64,000 nt of DNA. It comes from Umezawaea beigongshangensis. Its GTDB lineage: Bacteria; Actinomycetota; Actinomycetes; Mycobacteriales; Pseudonocardiaceae. The stretch is from assembly GCF_016464305.1 (NCBI RefSeq), contig NZ_JAEIOJ010000007.1, forward strand, positions 1 to 64,000. Reading direction: 5' to 3'. This document shows positions 26,720 through 35,067 of the stretch, piece after piece. The position numbers and the translations under genes are program-made. The notes beneath the pieces were generated by a model, which worked only from the letters and a program-made list of their open reading frames with translations, was not told the DNA's origin and searched no databases. Every line of letters begins with the position of its first letter. Position 1 is the stretch's first letter.

Positions 26720-26781
26720 CCCGAACGCTCAACTCGCACTCCCCGAACGCTCAACTCGCGGTGCCCGAACGCTCAACTCGC
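26720..26781. repeat. Three 18-bp repeats with exact 22-bp period
   Basis: CCCGAACGCTCAACTCGC occurs identically at 26720-26737, 26742-26759 and 26764-26781, separated by 4-bp spacers (ACTC, GGTG). They lie in a 358-bp gene-free stretch upstream of the hydrolase gene and downstream of rsmE. The regular period of about two helical turns would put all copies on one DNA face. No open frame or promoter was seen in the rest of the stretch apart from a small hairpin. Confidence 0.85.
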
Positions 26782-26915
26782 GCACGGCGGCGTCGCGGCG
26801 GGGCCTGGGGGTCGCCCCACCGCGACGCGTGACGCCGGACCGAGGGGGGAGGTGTCCGGCGAGATCTGGCCTGCCAAGTCGTGCGACACCGCGAGTGCGG
26901 CTGAACCAATGACCC

Positions 26916-26932
26916 CTCTCGGCCTCCGAGAG
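26916..26932 (-). terminator. Short hairpin after the hrcA-dnaJ-rsmE run
   Basis: CTCTCGG and its complement form a 7-bp stem with a 3-nt loop, about 80 bp past the rsmE stop. It is a weak candidate for the operon terminator. Confidence 0.35.
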
Positions 26933-27013
26933 TAGCCCCGTCACCACCGTGTTCGCCAGAAGTGACGCCGAGCCAATCCGACCGGTTCGGGGAAGGAGGT
27001 GATTCGCCTCACC

Positions 27014-27748
27014 TCACGCCCAGCGGTCGGTGAGCACCCCGAGCGCGCCGAGGGCCACGGCCGCCGCGGTGGAGGCGCGCAGCACGGTGGGGCCCAGGCG
27101 CACGGCGTGCGCGCCGGCCGACACGAGCGCGCCGATCTCGTCGGGCGTGATGCCGCCCTCCGGCCCGACCACGAGGAGCACGTCCCCGCTCGCGGGCTGG
27201 GTGAGCGCGGTGAGGCGGGTGGTGGCCGACTCGTGCAGCACGAGGGTGGCGGCCGCGTCGGCGGCGAGCCGGGCGAGCTGCGCGGTGCTCACGGGTTCGG
27301 CGACGTGCGGGACGCGGGCGCGGCGGGCCTGCTTGGCGGCTTCGCGGGCGGTGCTGCGCCAGCGGGCGAGGGCCTTGGCCCCGCGCGGGCCGTCGTCCCA
27401 CTTCGCGACGCACCGGGACGCGCGCCAGGGCACGACGGCGTCGACACCGGCCTCGGTGGCCAGCTCCACGGCGAGCTCACCGCGGTCGCCCTTGACGAGC
27501 GCCTGGGCGAGGACGACGCGCGGCGCCGGTTCGGGCTCCGTCCAGCGCCGCACGACGGTCAGGGCGAGCGAGTCCTTCGCGACCGACTCGATCACGCAGC
27601 GGACCTGCTCGCCGGAGCCGTCGGCGAGCACGACCTCCTCACCGGCGCGCAGCCGCCGCACGGTGGCGGCGTGCCTGCCCTCCGGGCCGTCCAATACCGC
27701 GGACGACCCGGAGGGCAGCGCGTCGATCAGGAAGACGGGCAGCGTCAC
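27014..27748 (-). CDS. rsmE: 16S rRNA m3U1498 methyltransferase
   Basis: 244 residues with an N-terminal PUA-like domain ([24 protein letters not shown]) and a SPOUT methyltransferase knot ([35 protein letters not shown]). It methylates U1498 of 16S rRNA in the assembled 30S subunit. Overlaps the dnaJ stop by 4 bp; the pairing dnaJ-rsmE is common. Confidence 0.95.
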   Translation of the reverse strand: MTLPVFLIDALPSGSSAVLDGPEGRHAATVRRLRAGEEVVLADGSGEQVRCVIESVAKDSLALTVVRRWTEPEPAPRVVLAQALVKGDRGELAVELATEAGVDAVVPWRASRCVAKWDDGPRGAKALARWRSTAREAAKQARRARVPHVAEPVSTAQLARLAADAAATLVLHESATTRLTALTQPASGDVLLVVGPEGGITPDEIGALVSAGAHAVRLGPTVLRASTAAAVALGALGVLTDRWA

Positions 27749-28902
27749 CGGTGGCCGCGCCCGGAGCGGAGCCGGGAGAACAGTCCGCCACCGCCCTTGC
27801 CGTTGTGGGCCAGCGTCGGCTCCTCCTCGCCGCGCGCCGCGGCGAGGTCGCGCAGGATCTCGGTCTGCCGCGCGTCGAGCTTGGTCGGCACGACGACGTC
27901 GAGGTGGACGTGCAGGTCACCGCGCCCGTCGATGCGGCCGGAGGAGCGCAGCTTCGGCATCCCGCGGCCGGGGAGGAGGAGTTCGGTGCCCGGCTGCGTG
28001 CCGGGCTCGATCTCCAGCTCCTCGTCGCCGTCGAGCGTGGCGAGCGGGAGCACCGCGCCGAGCGCGGCCGTGGTCATGGGGATGCGCACCGAGCAGTGCA
28101 GTTCGGCGCCGTCGCGCTCGAACACCTCGTGCGGCTGCTCCTCGACCTCGACGTACAGGTCGCCCGCGGGGCCGCCGCCGGGACCGACCTCGCCCTGACC
28201 GGCGAGGCGGACGCGCATGCCCTCGGCCACTCCGGCGGGGATCTGCACGGAGATCGTGCGGCGCGAGCGGACCCGGCCGTCGCCGCCGCACTGCTGGCAC
28301 GGGTCGGGGACGACCTCGCCGTAGCCGCGGCACACCGGGCACGGCCGGGCCGTGACGACCTGGCCGAGGAACGAGCGCTGCACGGACTGCACCTCGCCGC
28401 GGCCACCGCAGGTGTCGCAGGTCGCGGGCGAGGTGCCCTCGCGGCAGCCGGAGCCGCGGCAGAGGTCGCACAGCACCGCGGTGTCGACGGTCAGCTCGCG
28501 GGTGGCCCCGGCGGCGCACTCCTCCAGGGTCATGTCGAGCCGGATCAGCGCGTCGGAACCCGGCTGCACGCGGCTGCGCGGGCCGCGCCCGCTGCCACCA
28601 CCGGCCGAGGCGCCGAAGAACGCGTCCATGATGTCGCCGAGACCGAAGCCGGCGAACGGGTCGCCACCGCGGCCGCCACCACCGCCACCGGGCTCCAGCG
28701 GATCACCGCCGAGGTCGACGACCTGCCGCTTCTTGGGATCGGACAGCACCTCGTAGGCGGCCGTCACCTCCTTGAACTCGGCCTCCGCCCCCGGGTTGAC
28801 GTCCGGGTGCAGCTGCCGCGCGAGCTTGCGGTAGGCACGCTTGATCTCCTCGGACGTCGCATCCTTCGCAACGCCGAGCGTGCCGTAGTAGTCCCTCGCC
28901 AC
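27745..28902 (-). CDS. dnaJ: Chaperone protein DnaJ (DnaJ2)
   Basis: 385 residues. The J domain has the HPD motif (LHPDVNPGA) near residue 32. A Gly-rich region ([12 protein letters not shown]) follows, then four zinc-finger repeats ([36 protein letters not shown]) and substrate-binding beta domains. It stimulates DnaK and delivers unfolded clients. It lies downstream of hrcA, as Rv2373c does, and is probably heat-regulated with it. Confidence 0.96.
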   Translation of the reverse strand: MARDYYGTLGVAKDATSEEIKRAYRKLARQLHPDVNPGAEAEFKEVTAAYEVLSDPKKRQVVDLGGDPLEPGGGGGGRGGDPFAGFGLGDIMDAFFGASAGGGSGRGPRSRVQPGSDALIRLDMTLEECAAGATRELTVDTAVLCDLCRGSGCREGTSPATCDTCGGRGEVQSVQRSFLGQVVTARPCPVCRGYGEVVPDPCQQCGGDGRVRSRRTISVQIPAGVAEGMRVRLAGQGEVGPGGGPAGDLYVEVEEQPHEVFERDGAELHCSVRIPMTTAALGAVLPLATLDGDEELEIEPGTQPGTELLLPGRGMPKLRSSGRIDGRGDLHVHLDVVVPTKLDARQTEILRDLAAARGEEEPTLAHNGKGGGGLFSRLRSGRGHR

Positions 28903-29001
28903 CGTGTGTCCTCCTGCGGACGCGCAGGTGCTGCGCGGCCGCGTACGTGTTTCGTCGCTCGCGGGTGAAAACGTCCTGTGAACCGGGGGTGTTCCTCGGC
29001 G

Positions 29002-30024
29002 TCATCGGCCGGTGAGGATCTCCCCCACGTAGGTGGCGACCGCTCGCACGGCCGCCATGCTCCCGGCGTAGTCCATCCGGGTCGGACCGACCACGCCCAT
29101 GCCCCCCAGCAGGTAGTCGTGCGTTCCGTAGCCGATCGAGACGACGGACGTGCTGCGCATCTCCGCGGCCTCGTTCTCCTCGCCGATGCGCACGAGGAAG
29201 GTACCGGGGTCCCTGACCGCGGCCAGCAGCTTGAGGACGACGACCTGCTCCTCCAGCGCCTCCAGCACCTGGCGCAGGGAACCGGGGAAGTCTGCCACGT
29301 TGCGGGTGAGGTTCGCCGTGCCGCCGAGCACCATGCGCTCCTCGGGGTGCTCCACGAGGGACTCGATGAGCACGGTGCTGATGCGCGTCATGGCGTCGCG
29401 CAGCTCGTTCGGCGCCTGCTCGGGCAGATCGGCGACCTGCGCGGAGGCGTCGGCGAGCCGTCTGCCGACCATCGCGGCGTTGAGCGTGGAGCGCAACCGC
29501 GCCACGTTCTCCTCGGTGATGACGTCGCCGAGGTCGACCGAGCGCTGGTCGACGCGGCCGGTGTCGGTGATCAGGACCAGCATCAGCCTGGCCGGTGTGA
29601 TGGGCAGCACCTCCAGGTGCCGCACCGTGGACCGGCTGAGCGTCGGGTACTGCACGACCGCGACCTGCCGGGTGAGCTGGGCGAGCAGCCGGACGCTGCG
29701 GCGCAGCACGTCGTCCAGGTCGAGCGCGTCCTCCAGGAAGCTGTGGATGGCCCTGCGCTCGGCGCCCGACAGGGGCTTGACCTCGCTCAACTTGTCCACG
29801 AACAGCCGGTAGCCCTTGTCGGTGGGCACGCGGCCCGCGCTGGTGTGCGGCTGCGTGATGTAGCCGTCCTCCTCCAGCGAGGCCATGTCGTTGCGGACCG
29901 TGGCGCTGGACACGCCCAGGTTGTGCCGTTCGACCAGCGCCTTCGACCCGACCGGTTCGTGGTTGGAGACGTAGTCGGCGACGATCGCGCGCAGCACCTC
30001 GAACCTGCGCTCATCCGCGTTCAA
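29002..30024 (-). CDS. hrcA: Heat-inducible transcription repressor HrcA
   Basis: 340 residues from a TTG with GGAGG nine bases upstream. The N-terminal winged helix ([43 protein letters not shown]) and the HrcA dimerisation/inserted domain ([38 protein letters not shown]) are typical. HrcA represses groE operons via CIRCE elements. I saw no CIRCE inverted repeat in its own upstream region, so its targets are elsewhere. TAAACT at 30064-30059 (minus strand) may be the -10. Confidence 0.95.
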   Translation of the reverse strand: MNADERRFEVLRAIVADYVSNHEPVGSKALVERHNLGVSSATVRNDMASLEEDGYITQPHTSAGRVPTDKGYRLFVDKLSEVKPLSGAERRAIHSFLEDALDLDDVLRRSVRLLAQLTRQVAVVQYPTLSRSTVRHLEVLPITPARLMLVLITDTGRVDQRSVDLGDVITEENVARLRSTLNAAMVGRRLADASAQVADLPEQAPNELRDAMTRISTVLIESLVEHPEERMVLGGTANLTRNVADFPGSLRQVLEALEEQVVVLKLLAAVRDPGTFLVRIGEENEAAEMRSTSVVSIGYGTHDYLLGGMGVVGPTRMDYAGSMAAVRAVATYVGEILTGR

Positions 30025-30064
30025 CTCGCGTCACCTCCACCAGCGGTCGTGTCCCACCGGTAGT

Positions 30065-31282
30065 TTACGGAAGGAGTCGGCGGACGACGGCGTCGGCGAG
30101 CAATCGTCCTCGGTCCGTGAGCACGCAGCGGCCCGCGTCCAGCGCGGAGTGCTCCAGCAGGCCGTCGTCGGCCGCGGTCTTCGCCTCGGCCGCACCCTCC
30201 TCGTCGAGGACCGTCAGCTCGATCCCCTCGGCCAGCCGCAGCTCCAGCAGAACGCGTTCCACGCGCCGGTCCTCGTCGCCGAGCACCTCGCGGCCCACCG
30301 CGGGCGAGAGCCCTCCGGCGAGCAGTTCGGCGTAGCGGGCGGGGTGCTTGACGTTCCACCAGCGCACACCGCCGACGTGGCTGTGCGCGCCGGGACCGGC
30401 TCCCCACCAGTCGGCGCCCTTCCAGTACAGCACGTTGTGGCGGCAGCGGGCCTCCTCGGAGGACGCCCAGTTGGACACCTCGTACCACCGCATCCCGCGC
30501 GCGCGGACGGTCTCGTCGATCAGCTCGTACTTGGCGGCGAGCACGTCGTCGTCGGGCATCGGCAGGTCACCGCGCCGGACCTGCCGGGCGAGCGCGGTGC
30601 CCTCCTCGACGATGAGCGCGTAGGCCGACAGGTGGTCCACCCCGGCGGAGTCCACGGCGTCGAGGGACGCGCGCAGGTCGTCGGTGGTCTCGCCGGGCGT
30701 GCCGTAGATGAGGTCGAGGTTGACGTGCGCGAAGCCCGCCGCACGGGCCTCGCGCGCGGCGGCGACGGGACGGCCGGGGGTGTGCCTGCGGTCGAGCAGG
30801 GCCAGGACGTGCCGGGCGGCGGACTGCATGCCCAGCGACACGCGGGTGTACCCGGCCTCCCGGATGCCGGTGAAGAACTCCGGCGACGTGGACTCCGGGT
30901 TGGACTCGGTGGTGACCTCGGCGTCCGGGGCGAGCCCGAAGGAGGAGCGCACGGCGTCGAGCACGTCGGTCAGGCCGGACGCGCCGAGCAGCGACGGCGT
31001 GCCGCCGCCGACGAACACGGTCTCCGCGGGCGGGGCGGAGCCCAGCACGCCCGCGGCGAGGTCCAGCTCGCGGCGCAGCCCGTCGAGCCACGACTCGGGA
31101 GAGGCGGACGTGCCCAGCTCACCGGCGGTGTAGGTGTTGAAGTCGCAGTAGCCGCAGCGGGTCGCGCAGAACGGCACGTGGACGTAGACGCCGAAGGGCC
31201 GGTGGCCGAGACCGGTCAGGGCGGAGGGCGGGAGAGAGCCGTCGGCGGGGGCCGGTTCGCCGTCGGGCAGAGCACTGGGCAC
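30065..31282 (-). CDS. hemW: HemW-like radical SAM heme chaperone
   Basis: 405 residues from the GTG at 31282, placed 12 nt after GGAGG; a GTG at 31297 overlaps that site and is less likely. The radical SAM cluster motif CATRCGYCDFNTY is at about 39-51, where HemW keeps CxxxCxxC. VFVGGGTPSLL and the C-terminal HemN-like domain follow. It was long annotated as coproporphyrinogen oxidase, but this subgroup lacks the extended N-terminus and acts as a heme-delivery protein. Confidence 0.92.
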   Translation of the reverse strand: MPSALPDGEPAPADGSLPPSALTGLGHRPFGVYVHVPFCATRCGYCDFNTYTAGELGTSASPESWLDGLRRELDLAAGVLGSAPPAETVFVGGGTPSLLGASGLTDVLDAVRSSFGLAPDAEVTTESNPESTSPEFFTGIREAGYTRVSLGMQSAARHVLALLDRRHTPGRPVAAAREARAAGFAHVNLDLIYGTPGETTDDLRASLDAVDSAGVDHLSAYALIVEEGTALARQVRRGDLPMPDDDVLAAKYELIDETVRARGMRWYEVSNWASSEEARCRHNVLYWKGADWWGAGPGAHSHVGGVRWWNVKHPARYAELLAGGLSPAVGREVLGDEDRRVERVLLELRLAEGIELTVLDEEGAAEAKTAADDGLLEHSALDAGRCVLTDRGRLLADAVVRRLLP

Positions 31283-31418
31283 ACCCCAGTGTGTCACCTC
31301 CGCCGAGTGCCGCTCCCGGTCCGGAGCGGGGCCCGCGCACCTCTAGCACACGCCTGGCCTGCGTCTCAGCATCCGGATGGAGGTGGACCACGGGGTGGAC
31401 GCGTGTCACTCTTGAGCC

Positions 31419-31505
31419 GTGCCCACGACCGGAGTCCGCCTGGTGGCCCGCCGCCACGTCGACCTCCGTCGTGTCTCCAGCGCGATGTGCCGTCGTTCGA
31501 CGTAG
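31419..31505 (+). CDS. Putative sulfur-regulated leader peptide
   Basis: A 28-residue frame from GTG to TAG contains RRHVDLRRVSSAMCRR, the signature of short peptides found upstream of cysteine and sulfur genes in actinobacteria (known as putative leader peptides). It ends 118 nt before the sulfite reductase ATG. The single Cys codon near the end (position 24) fits a translation-based sensor of charged tRNA-Cys. Start region: GTG with a weak upstream GAG. That it works as an attenuator is inferred from the family; a hairpin follows the stop. Confidence 0.82.
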   Translation: MPTTGVRLVARRHVDLRRVSSAMCRRST

Positions 31506-31528
31506 CTCGCGCCGCACGTGATGTTCCC

Positions 31529-31549
31529 GTCGGCGCCGGGCGCGCCGAC
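31529..31549 (+). promoter_or_regulatory. Hairpin in the sirA leader, candidate attenuator
   Basis: GTCGGCGC and its perfect 8-bp complement flank a 5-nt loop, 23 nt after the leader-peptide stop and about 75 nt before sirA. It could be the switchable structure acted on by ribosomes stalled in the leader. Confidence 0.45.
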
Positions 31550-31623
31550 GAGACCCCCACCACAGCTCTTCCGGGACTCGCACGGTGCGCGCCAGCGCCC
31601 CGATCCCCGGAGGACGACGAGTC

Positions 31624-33306
31624 ATGGTCCCCCCGACGACGACGCCGAAGCGCGCCAAGCAGCGCCGAGGTGAGGGACAGTGGGCGCTCGGCTACCGCGA
31701 ACCGCTCAACCCGAACGAGCGGAGCAAGAAGGACGACAACCCGCTGAACGTGCGGGCGCGCATCGAGAACGTCTACGCCCCCGGCGGCTTCTCCTCGATC
31801 GACCCCGCCGACCTGCGCGGACGTTTCCGCTGGTACGGCCTCTACACGCAGCGCAAGCCCGGCATCGACGGCGGTCGCACGGCGACGCTGGAGCCGGAGG
31901 AGCTGGACGACGAGTACTTCATGCTGCGCGTCCGGCTGGACGGCGGCCGGTTGACGACCGAGCAGCTCGCCGTCGTGGGTGAGCTGTCGCAGACCTACGG
32001 GCGCGACACCGCCGACATCACCGACCGGCAGAACGTGCAGTACCACTGGATCCGCATCGAGGACGTCCCCGCCATCTGGGAGAAGCTGGAGAGCGTCGGT
32101 CTCAGCACGATGGAGGCGTGCGGCGACAGCCCGCGCGTCATCCTCGGCTCGCCGGTGGCCGGCATCGCGGTGGACGAGGTGATCGACGGCAGCCCGGCGA
32201 TCGACGAGATCCACGACCGCTACATCGGCGACCCGCGGTACTCGAACCTGCCGCGCAAGTTCAAGACCGCCGTCTCCGGCCTCCAGGACGTGGCCCACGA
32301 GATCCACGACGTGGCGTTCGTCGGCGTGCACCACCCCGAACACGGCCCCGGCTTCGACCTGTGGGTCGGCGGTGGCCTGTCCACCAACCCCATGATCGGC
32401 AAGCGGCTCGGCGCGTGGGTGCCCCGCGACGAGGTGCCGGACGTGTGGGAGGGCGTGATCAGCGTCTTCCGCGACTACGGCTACCGCAGGCTGCGCCACC
32501 GCGCGCGGATCAAGTTCCTCGTCGCGGACTGGGGTCCGGAGAGGTTCCGCGAGGTCCTGGAGACCGAGTACCTGAAGCGGCCCCTGCTCGACGGCCCCGC
32601 ACCGCAGGCCCTGCCGCAGGTGCGCGACCACGTCGGGGTGCACCCGCAGAAGGACGGCCTGTTCTACGTGGGCGCCGCGCCGATCGCCGGCCGCGTGTCC
32701 GGGTCGACGCTGGTGGAGGTCGCGAAGGCGGCGGACCGCGCCGGGTCCGGCCGGGTGCGGCTGACGCCGCAGCAGAAGCTCGTGGTGCTCGACGTCGCCG
32801 CGACCGAGGTGGCCGGACTCCAGGCGGACCTCGCGGAGCTGGGGCTCCAGACGGAGCCCTCGCCGTGGCGGCGCGGTGTGATGGCCTGCACCGGCATCGA
32901 GTTCTGCAAGCTCGCGATCGTCGAGACCAAGGCCCGCGCCGTGGACCTGGTGGAACGGCTGGAGGAGCGGCTCGCCGACGTGGTGGCCGGGGTGACCGAG
33001 CCGATCAGCGTGCACATCAACGGCTGCCCCAACTCGTGCGCGCGCATCCAGACCGCCGACATCGGCTTGAAGGGCCAGATCGTCACCGACGCCGACGGCG
33101 GCCAGGTCGAGGGCTTCCAGGTGCACCTGGGCGGCGGTCTGGGCCTGGACGCCGGGTTCGGCCGGAAGCTGCGCGGGCACAAGGTGACGGCCGCCGAGCT
33201 GTCGGACTACGTCGAGCGCGTCGTGCGCGCGTTCGTGGAGCAGCGGACCGACGGCGAGCGCTTCGCCCAGTGGGTCGCCCGCGCCGACGAGGAGGACCTG
33301 AAGTGA
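31624..33306 (+). CDS. sirA: Assimilatory sulfite reductase (ferredoxin)
   Basis: 560 residues from an ATG with GGAGGACGACGAG upstream. Two ferredoxin-like half-domains and two catalytic half-domains. The siroheme-[4Fe-4S] cysteines are in CTGIEFCKLA and NGCPNSCARI. YGLYTQRKPG and MEACGDSPR hold the Tyr and Cys that cross-link in mycobacterial SirA. It reduces sulfite to sulfide with six electrons from ferredoxin. First structural gene of the sulfur operon; its stop overlaps the next start (GTGA). Confidence 0.95.
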   Translation: MVPPTTTPKRAKQRRGEGQWALGYREPLNPNERSKKDDNPLNVRARIENVYAPGGFSSIDPADLRGRFRWYGLYTQRKPGIDGGRTATLEPEELDDEYFMLRVRLDGGRLTTEQLAVVGELSQTYGRDTADITDRQNVQYHWIRIEDVPAIWEKLESVGLSTMEACGDSPRVILGSPVAGIAVDEVIDGSPAIDEIHDRYIGDPRYSNLPRKFKTAVSGLQDVAHEIHDVAFVGVHHPEHGPGFDLWVGGGLSTNPMIGKRLGAWVPRDEVPDVWEGVISVFRDYGYRRLRHRARIKFLVADWGPERFREVLETEYLKRPLLDGPAPQALPQVRDHVGVHPQKDGLFYVGAAPIAGRVSGSTLVEVAKAADRAGSGRVRLTPQQKLVVLDVAATEVAGLQADLAELGLQTEPSPWRRGVMACTGIEFCKLAIVETKARAVDLVERLEERLADVVAGVTEPISVHINGCPNSCARIQTADIGLKGQIVTDADGGQVEGFQVHLGGGLGLDAGFGRKLRGHKVTAAELSDYVERVVRAFVEQRTDGERFAQWVARADEEDLK

Positions 33307-33464
33307 CCGGAGAGCGTGCCACCCCCTTCTACTGCCCCTACTGCGGCGACGAGGACCTGCGGCCGCAGGAGGAGCCCGCCGGCGCGTGGTCGTGCTCCGC
33401 GTGCCGCCGGGTGTTCGCGGTGACGTTCGTGGGCCTGAACCTTCCTCAGGAGGTGTCGAGATGA
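33303..33464 (+). CDS. Small zinc-ribbon protein of the sulfur operon
   Basis: 53 residues, linked by 4-bp overlaps to both sirA (GTGA) and cysH (ATGA), so certainly translated in the operon. Two CxxC pairs (CPYCGDEDL, CSACRRVF) form a rubredoxin-like or zinc-ribbon knuckle. Such small proteins recur between sulfite reductase and cysH in actinobacteria; a redox or assembly role in sulfite reduction is possible but unproven. Confidence 0.88.
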   Translation: MTGERATPFYCPYCGDEDLRPQEEPAGAWSCSACRRVFAVTFVGLNLPQEVSR

Positions 33465-34162
33465 CCGCTCCGGCCAGGGCCGAGGAGCTGAGGGTGATCG
33501 CGGAGGCGGCGTCGGTCGAACTGGCCGACGCGACCGCGCTGGAAGCGCTGGAGTGGACGGCGCGCACGTTCGGGGACAGCTTCGTCGTCGCCTCCAACAT
33601 GCAGGACGCGGTGCTGATCGACCTCGCGACGAAGGTCAAGCCGGACGTCGACGTGCTGTTCCTGCAGACCGGCTACCACTTCGCCGAGACCATCGGCACG
33701 CGCGACGCGGTCGACCTGGTCTACCGGGACGTGCGCATCGTCGAGGCGGAGGCCGAGCAGTCGGTCGCCGACCAGGAGGCGCGGTTCGGCCCGCTGAACA
33801 GGACCGATCCGGCGAGGTGCTGCGAGCTGCGCAAGGTCGTGCCGCTGCGGCGCACCCTCGCGAACTACGACGCGTGGGTCACCGGCGTGCGCCGGGTCGA
33901 CGCGCCGACCAGGGCGAACACGCCGATCGTGCAGTGGGACGACCGCAACGGCCTGGTGAAGGTCAACCCGATCGCGCCGTGGACGGACGACGAGTTCCAC
34001 GCCTACGTCGCCGAGCACGGAGTGCTGGAGAACCCGCTGGTGAGCGCCGGGTACCCGTCGATCGGCTGCGCGCCGTGCACCGCCAAGCCCCTGCCGGGCG
34101 CCGATCCGCGCAGCGGCCGGTGGGCCGGGACCTCCAAGACCGAGTGCGGACTGCACGGGTGA
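33461..34162 (+). CDS. cysH: Adenylylsulfate (APS) reductase
   Basis: 233 residues. The adenosine-binding PP-loop-like segment (VVASNMQDAVLID) is followed by the [4Fe-4S] cysteines CC (ARCCELRKV) and CxxC (CAPCTAK), which mark APS rather than PAPS specificity. The catalytic Cys is in the C-terminal ECGLHG. It reduces APS to sulfite and AMP with thioredoxin. Absence of cysC in the operon is consistent. Confidence 0.95.
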   Translation: MTAPARAEELRVIAEAASVELADATALEALEWTARTFGDSFVVASNMQDAVLIDLATKVKPDVDVLFLQTGYHFAETIGTRDAVDLVYRDVRIVEAEAEQSVADQEARFGPLNRTDPARCCELRKVVPLRRTLANYDAWVTGVRRVDAPTRANTPIVQWDDRNGLVKVNPIAPWTDDEFHAYVAEHGVLENPLVSAGYPSIGCAPCTAKPLPGADPRSGRWAGTSKTECGLHG

Positions 34163-34167
34163 GGACG

Positions 34168-35067
34168 ATGACGACTTCTCTCGACACGCTGGACCGCCTG
34201 GAGTCCGAGGCGATCCACGTCTTCCGCGAGGTGGCCGGCGAGTTCGACCGCCCGGTGATCCTCTTCTCCGGCGGCAAGGACTCCACGCTGCTGGTGCACC
34301 TGGCGATCAAGGCGTTCTGGCCCGCGCCGGTGCCGTTCCCGCTGCTGCACGTCGACACGGGCCACAACTTCGACGAGGTGATCGAGTTCCGCGACCACGT
34401 CGTCGCGCGGCACGGCCTGCGCCTGGAGGTGGCGCGCGTGCAGGACTACATCGACGACGGCAGGCTCGCCGAGCGGCCGGACGGCACGCGCAACCCGTTG
34501 CAGACGGTGCCGCTGCTCGACGCGATCACCTCGCACCGGTACGACGCCGTGTTCGGCGGCGGGCGGCGCGACGAGGAGCGGGCGCGGGCGAAGGAACGGA
34601 TCTTCAGCCTGCGCAACTCCTTCGGCCAGTGGGACCCGCGCCGGCAGCGCCCGGAGCTGTGGAACCTCTACAACGGCAGGCACCGGCCGGGCGAGCACGT
34701 CCGCGTGTTCCCCCTGTCGAACTGGACCGAGCTCGACGTGTGGAACTACGTCGAGCGCGAGGGCGTCGAGCTGCCCTCGATCTACTACGCGCACCAGCGC
34801 GAGGTGTACCTGCGCGACGGGATGCTGCTCGCCGAGGGCCCGTGGGGCACCGCGCGCGACGGCGAGGTGCTCCAGCGCAGGACGGTCCGCTACCGCACGG
34901 TCGGCGACGGGTCGTGCACGGGCGCGGTGGAGTCGGACGCCTCCGACATCACGCAGGTCATCGCCGAGGTCGCCGCGTCCAGGCTCACCGAGCGGGGCGC
35001 GACGCGCGCGGACGACCGGCTGTCCGAGGCCGCCATGGAGGACCGCAAGCGGGAGGGCTACTTCTAG
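34168..35067 (+). CDS. cysD: Sulfate adenylyltransferase subunit 2
   Basis: 299 residues, PP-loop ATP pyrophosphatase fold with FSGGKDSTLL near residue 33, then LHVDTGHNF and GGGRRDEERARAKERIFS, all conserved in CysD. It forms the ATP sulfurylase with CysN and makes APS from ATP and sulfate. Starts 5 bp after cysH and abuts cysN with no gap. Confidence 0.96.
   Translation: MTTSLDTLDRLESEAIHVFREVAGEFDRPVILFSGGKDSTLLVHLAIKAFWPAPVPFPLLHVDTGHNFDEVIEFRDHVVARHGLRLEVARVQDYIDDGRLAERPDGTRNPLQTVPLLDAITSHRYDAVFGGGRRDEERARAKERIFSLRNSFGQWDPRRQRPELWNLYNGRHRPGEHVRVFPLSNWTELDVWNYVEREGVELPSIYYAHQREVYLRDGMLLAEGPWGTARDGEVLQRRTVRYRTVGDGSCTGAVESDASDITQVIAEVAASRLTERGATRADDRLSEAAMEDRKREGYF

Noticed and set aside
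26720-26781. CRISPR-like repeats
   Set aside because: Only three 18-bp units with 4-bp spacers; CRISPR repeats are longer with 30-40 bp spacers, and no cas genes are present.
28903-30064. CIRCE element for the hrcA-dnaJ region
   Set aside because: No GCACTC-N9-GAGTGC inverted repeat was found upstream of dnaJ or hrcA.
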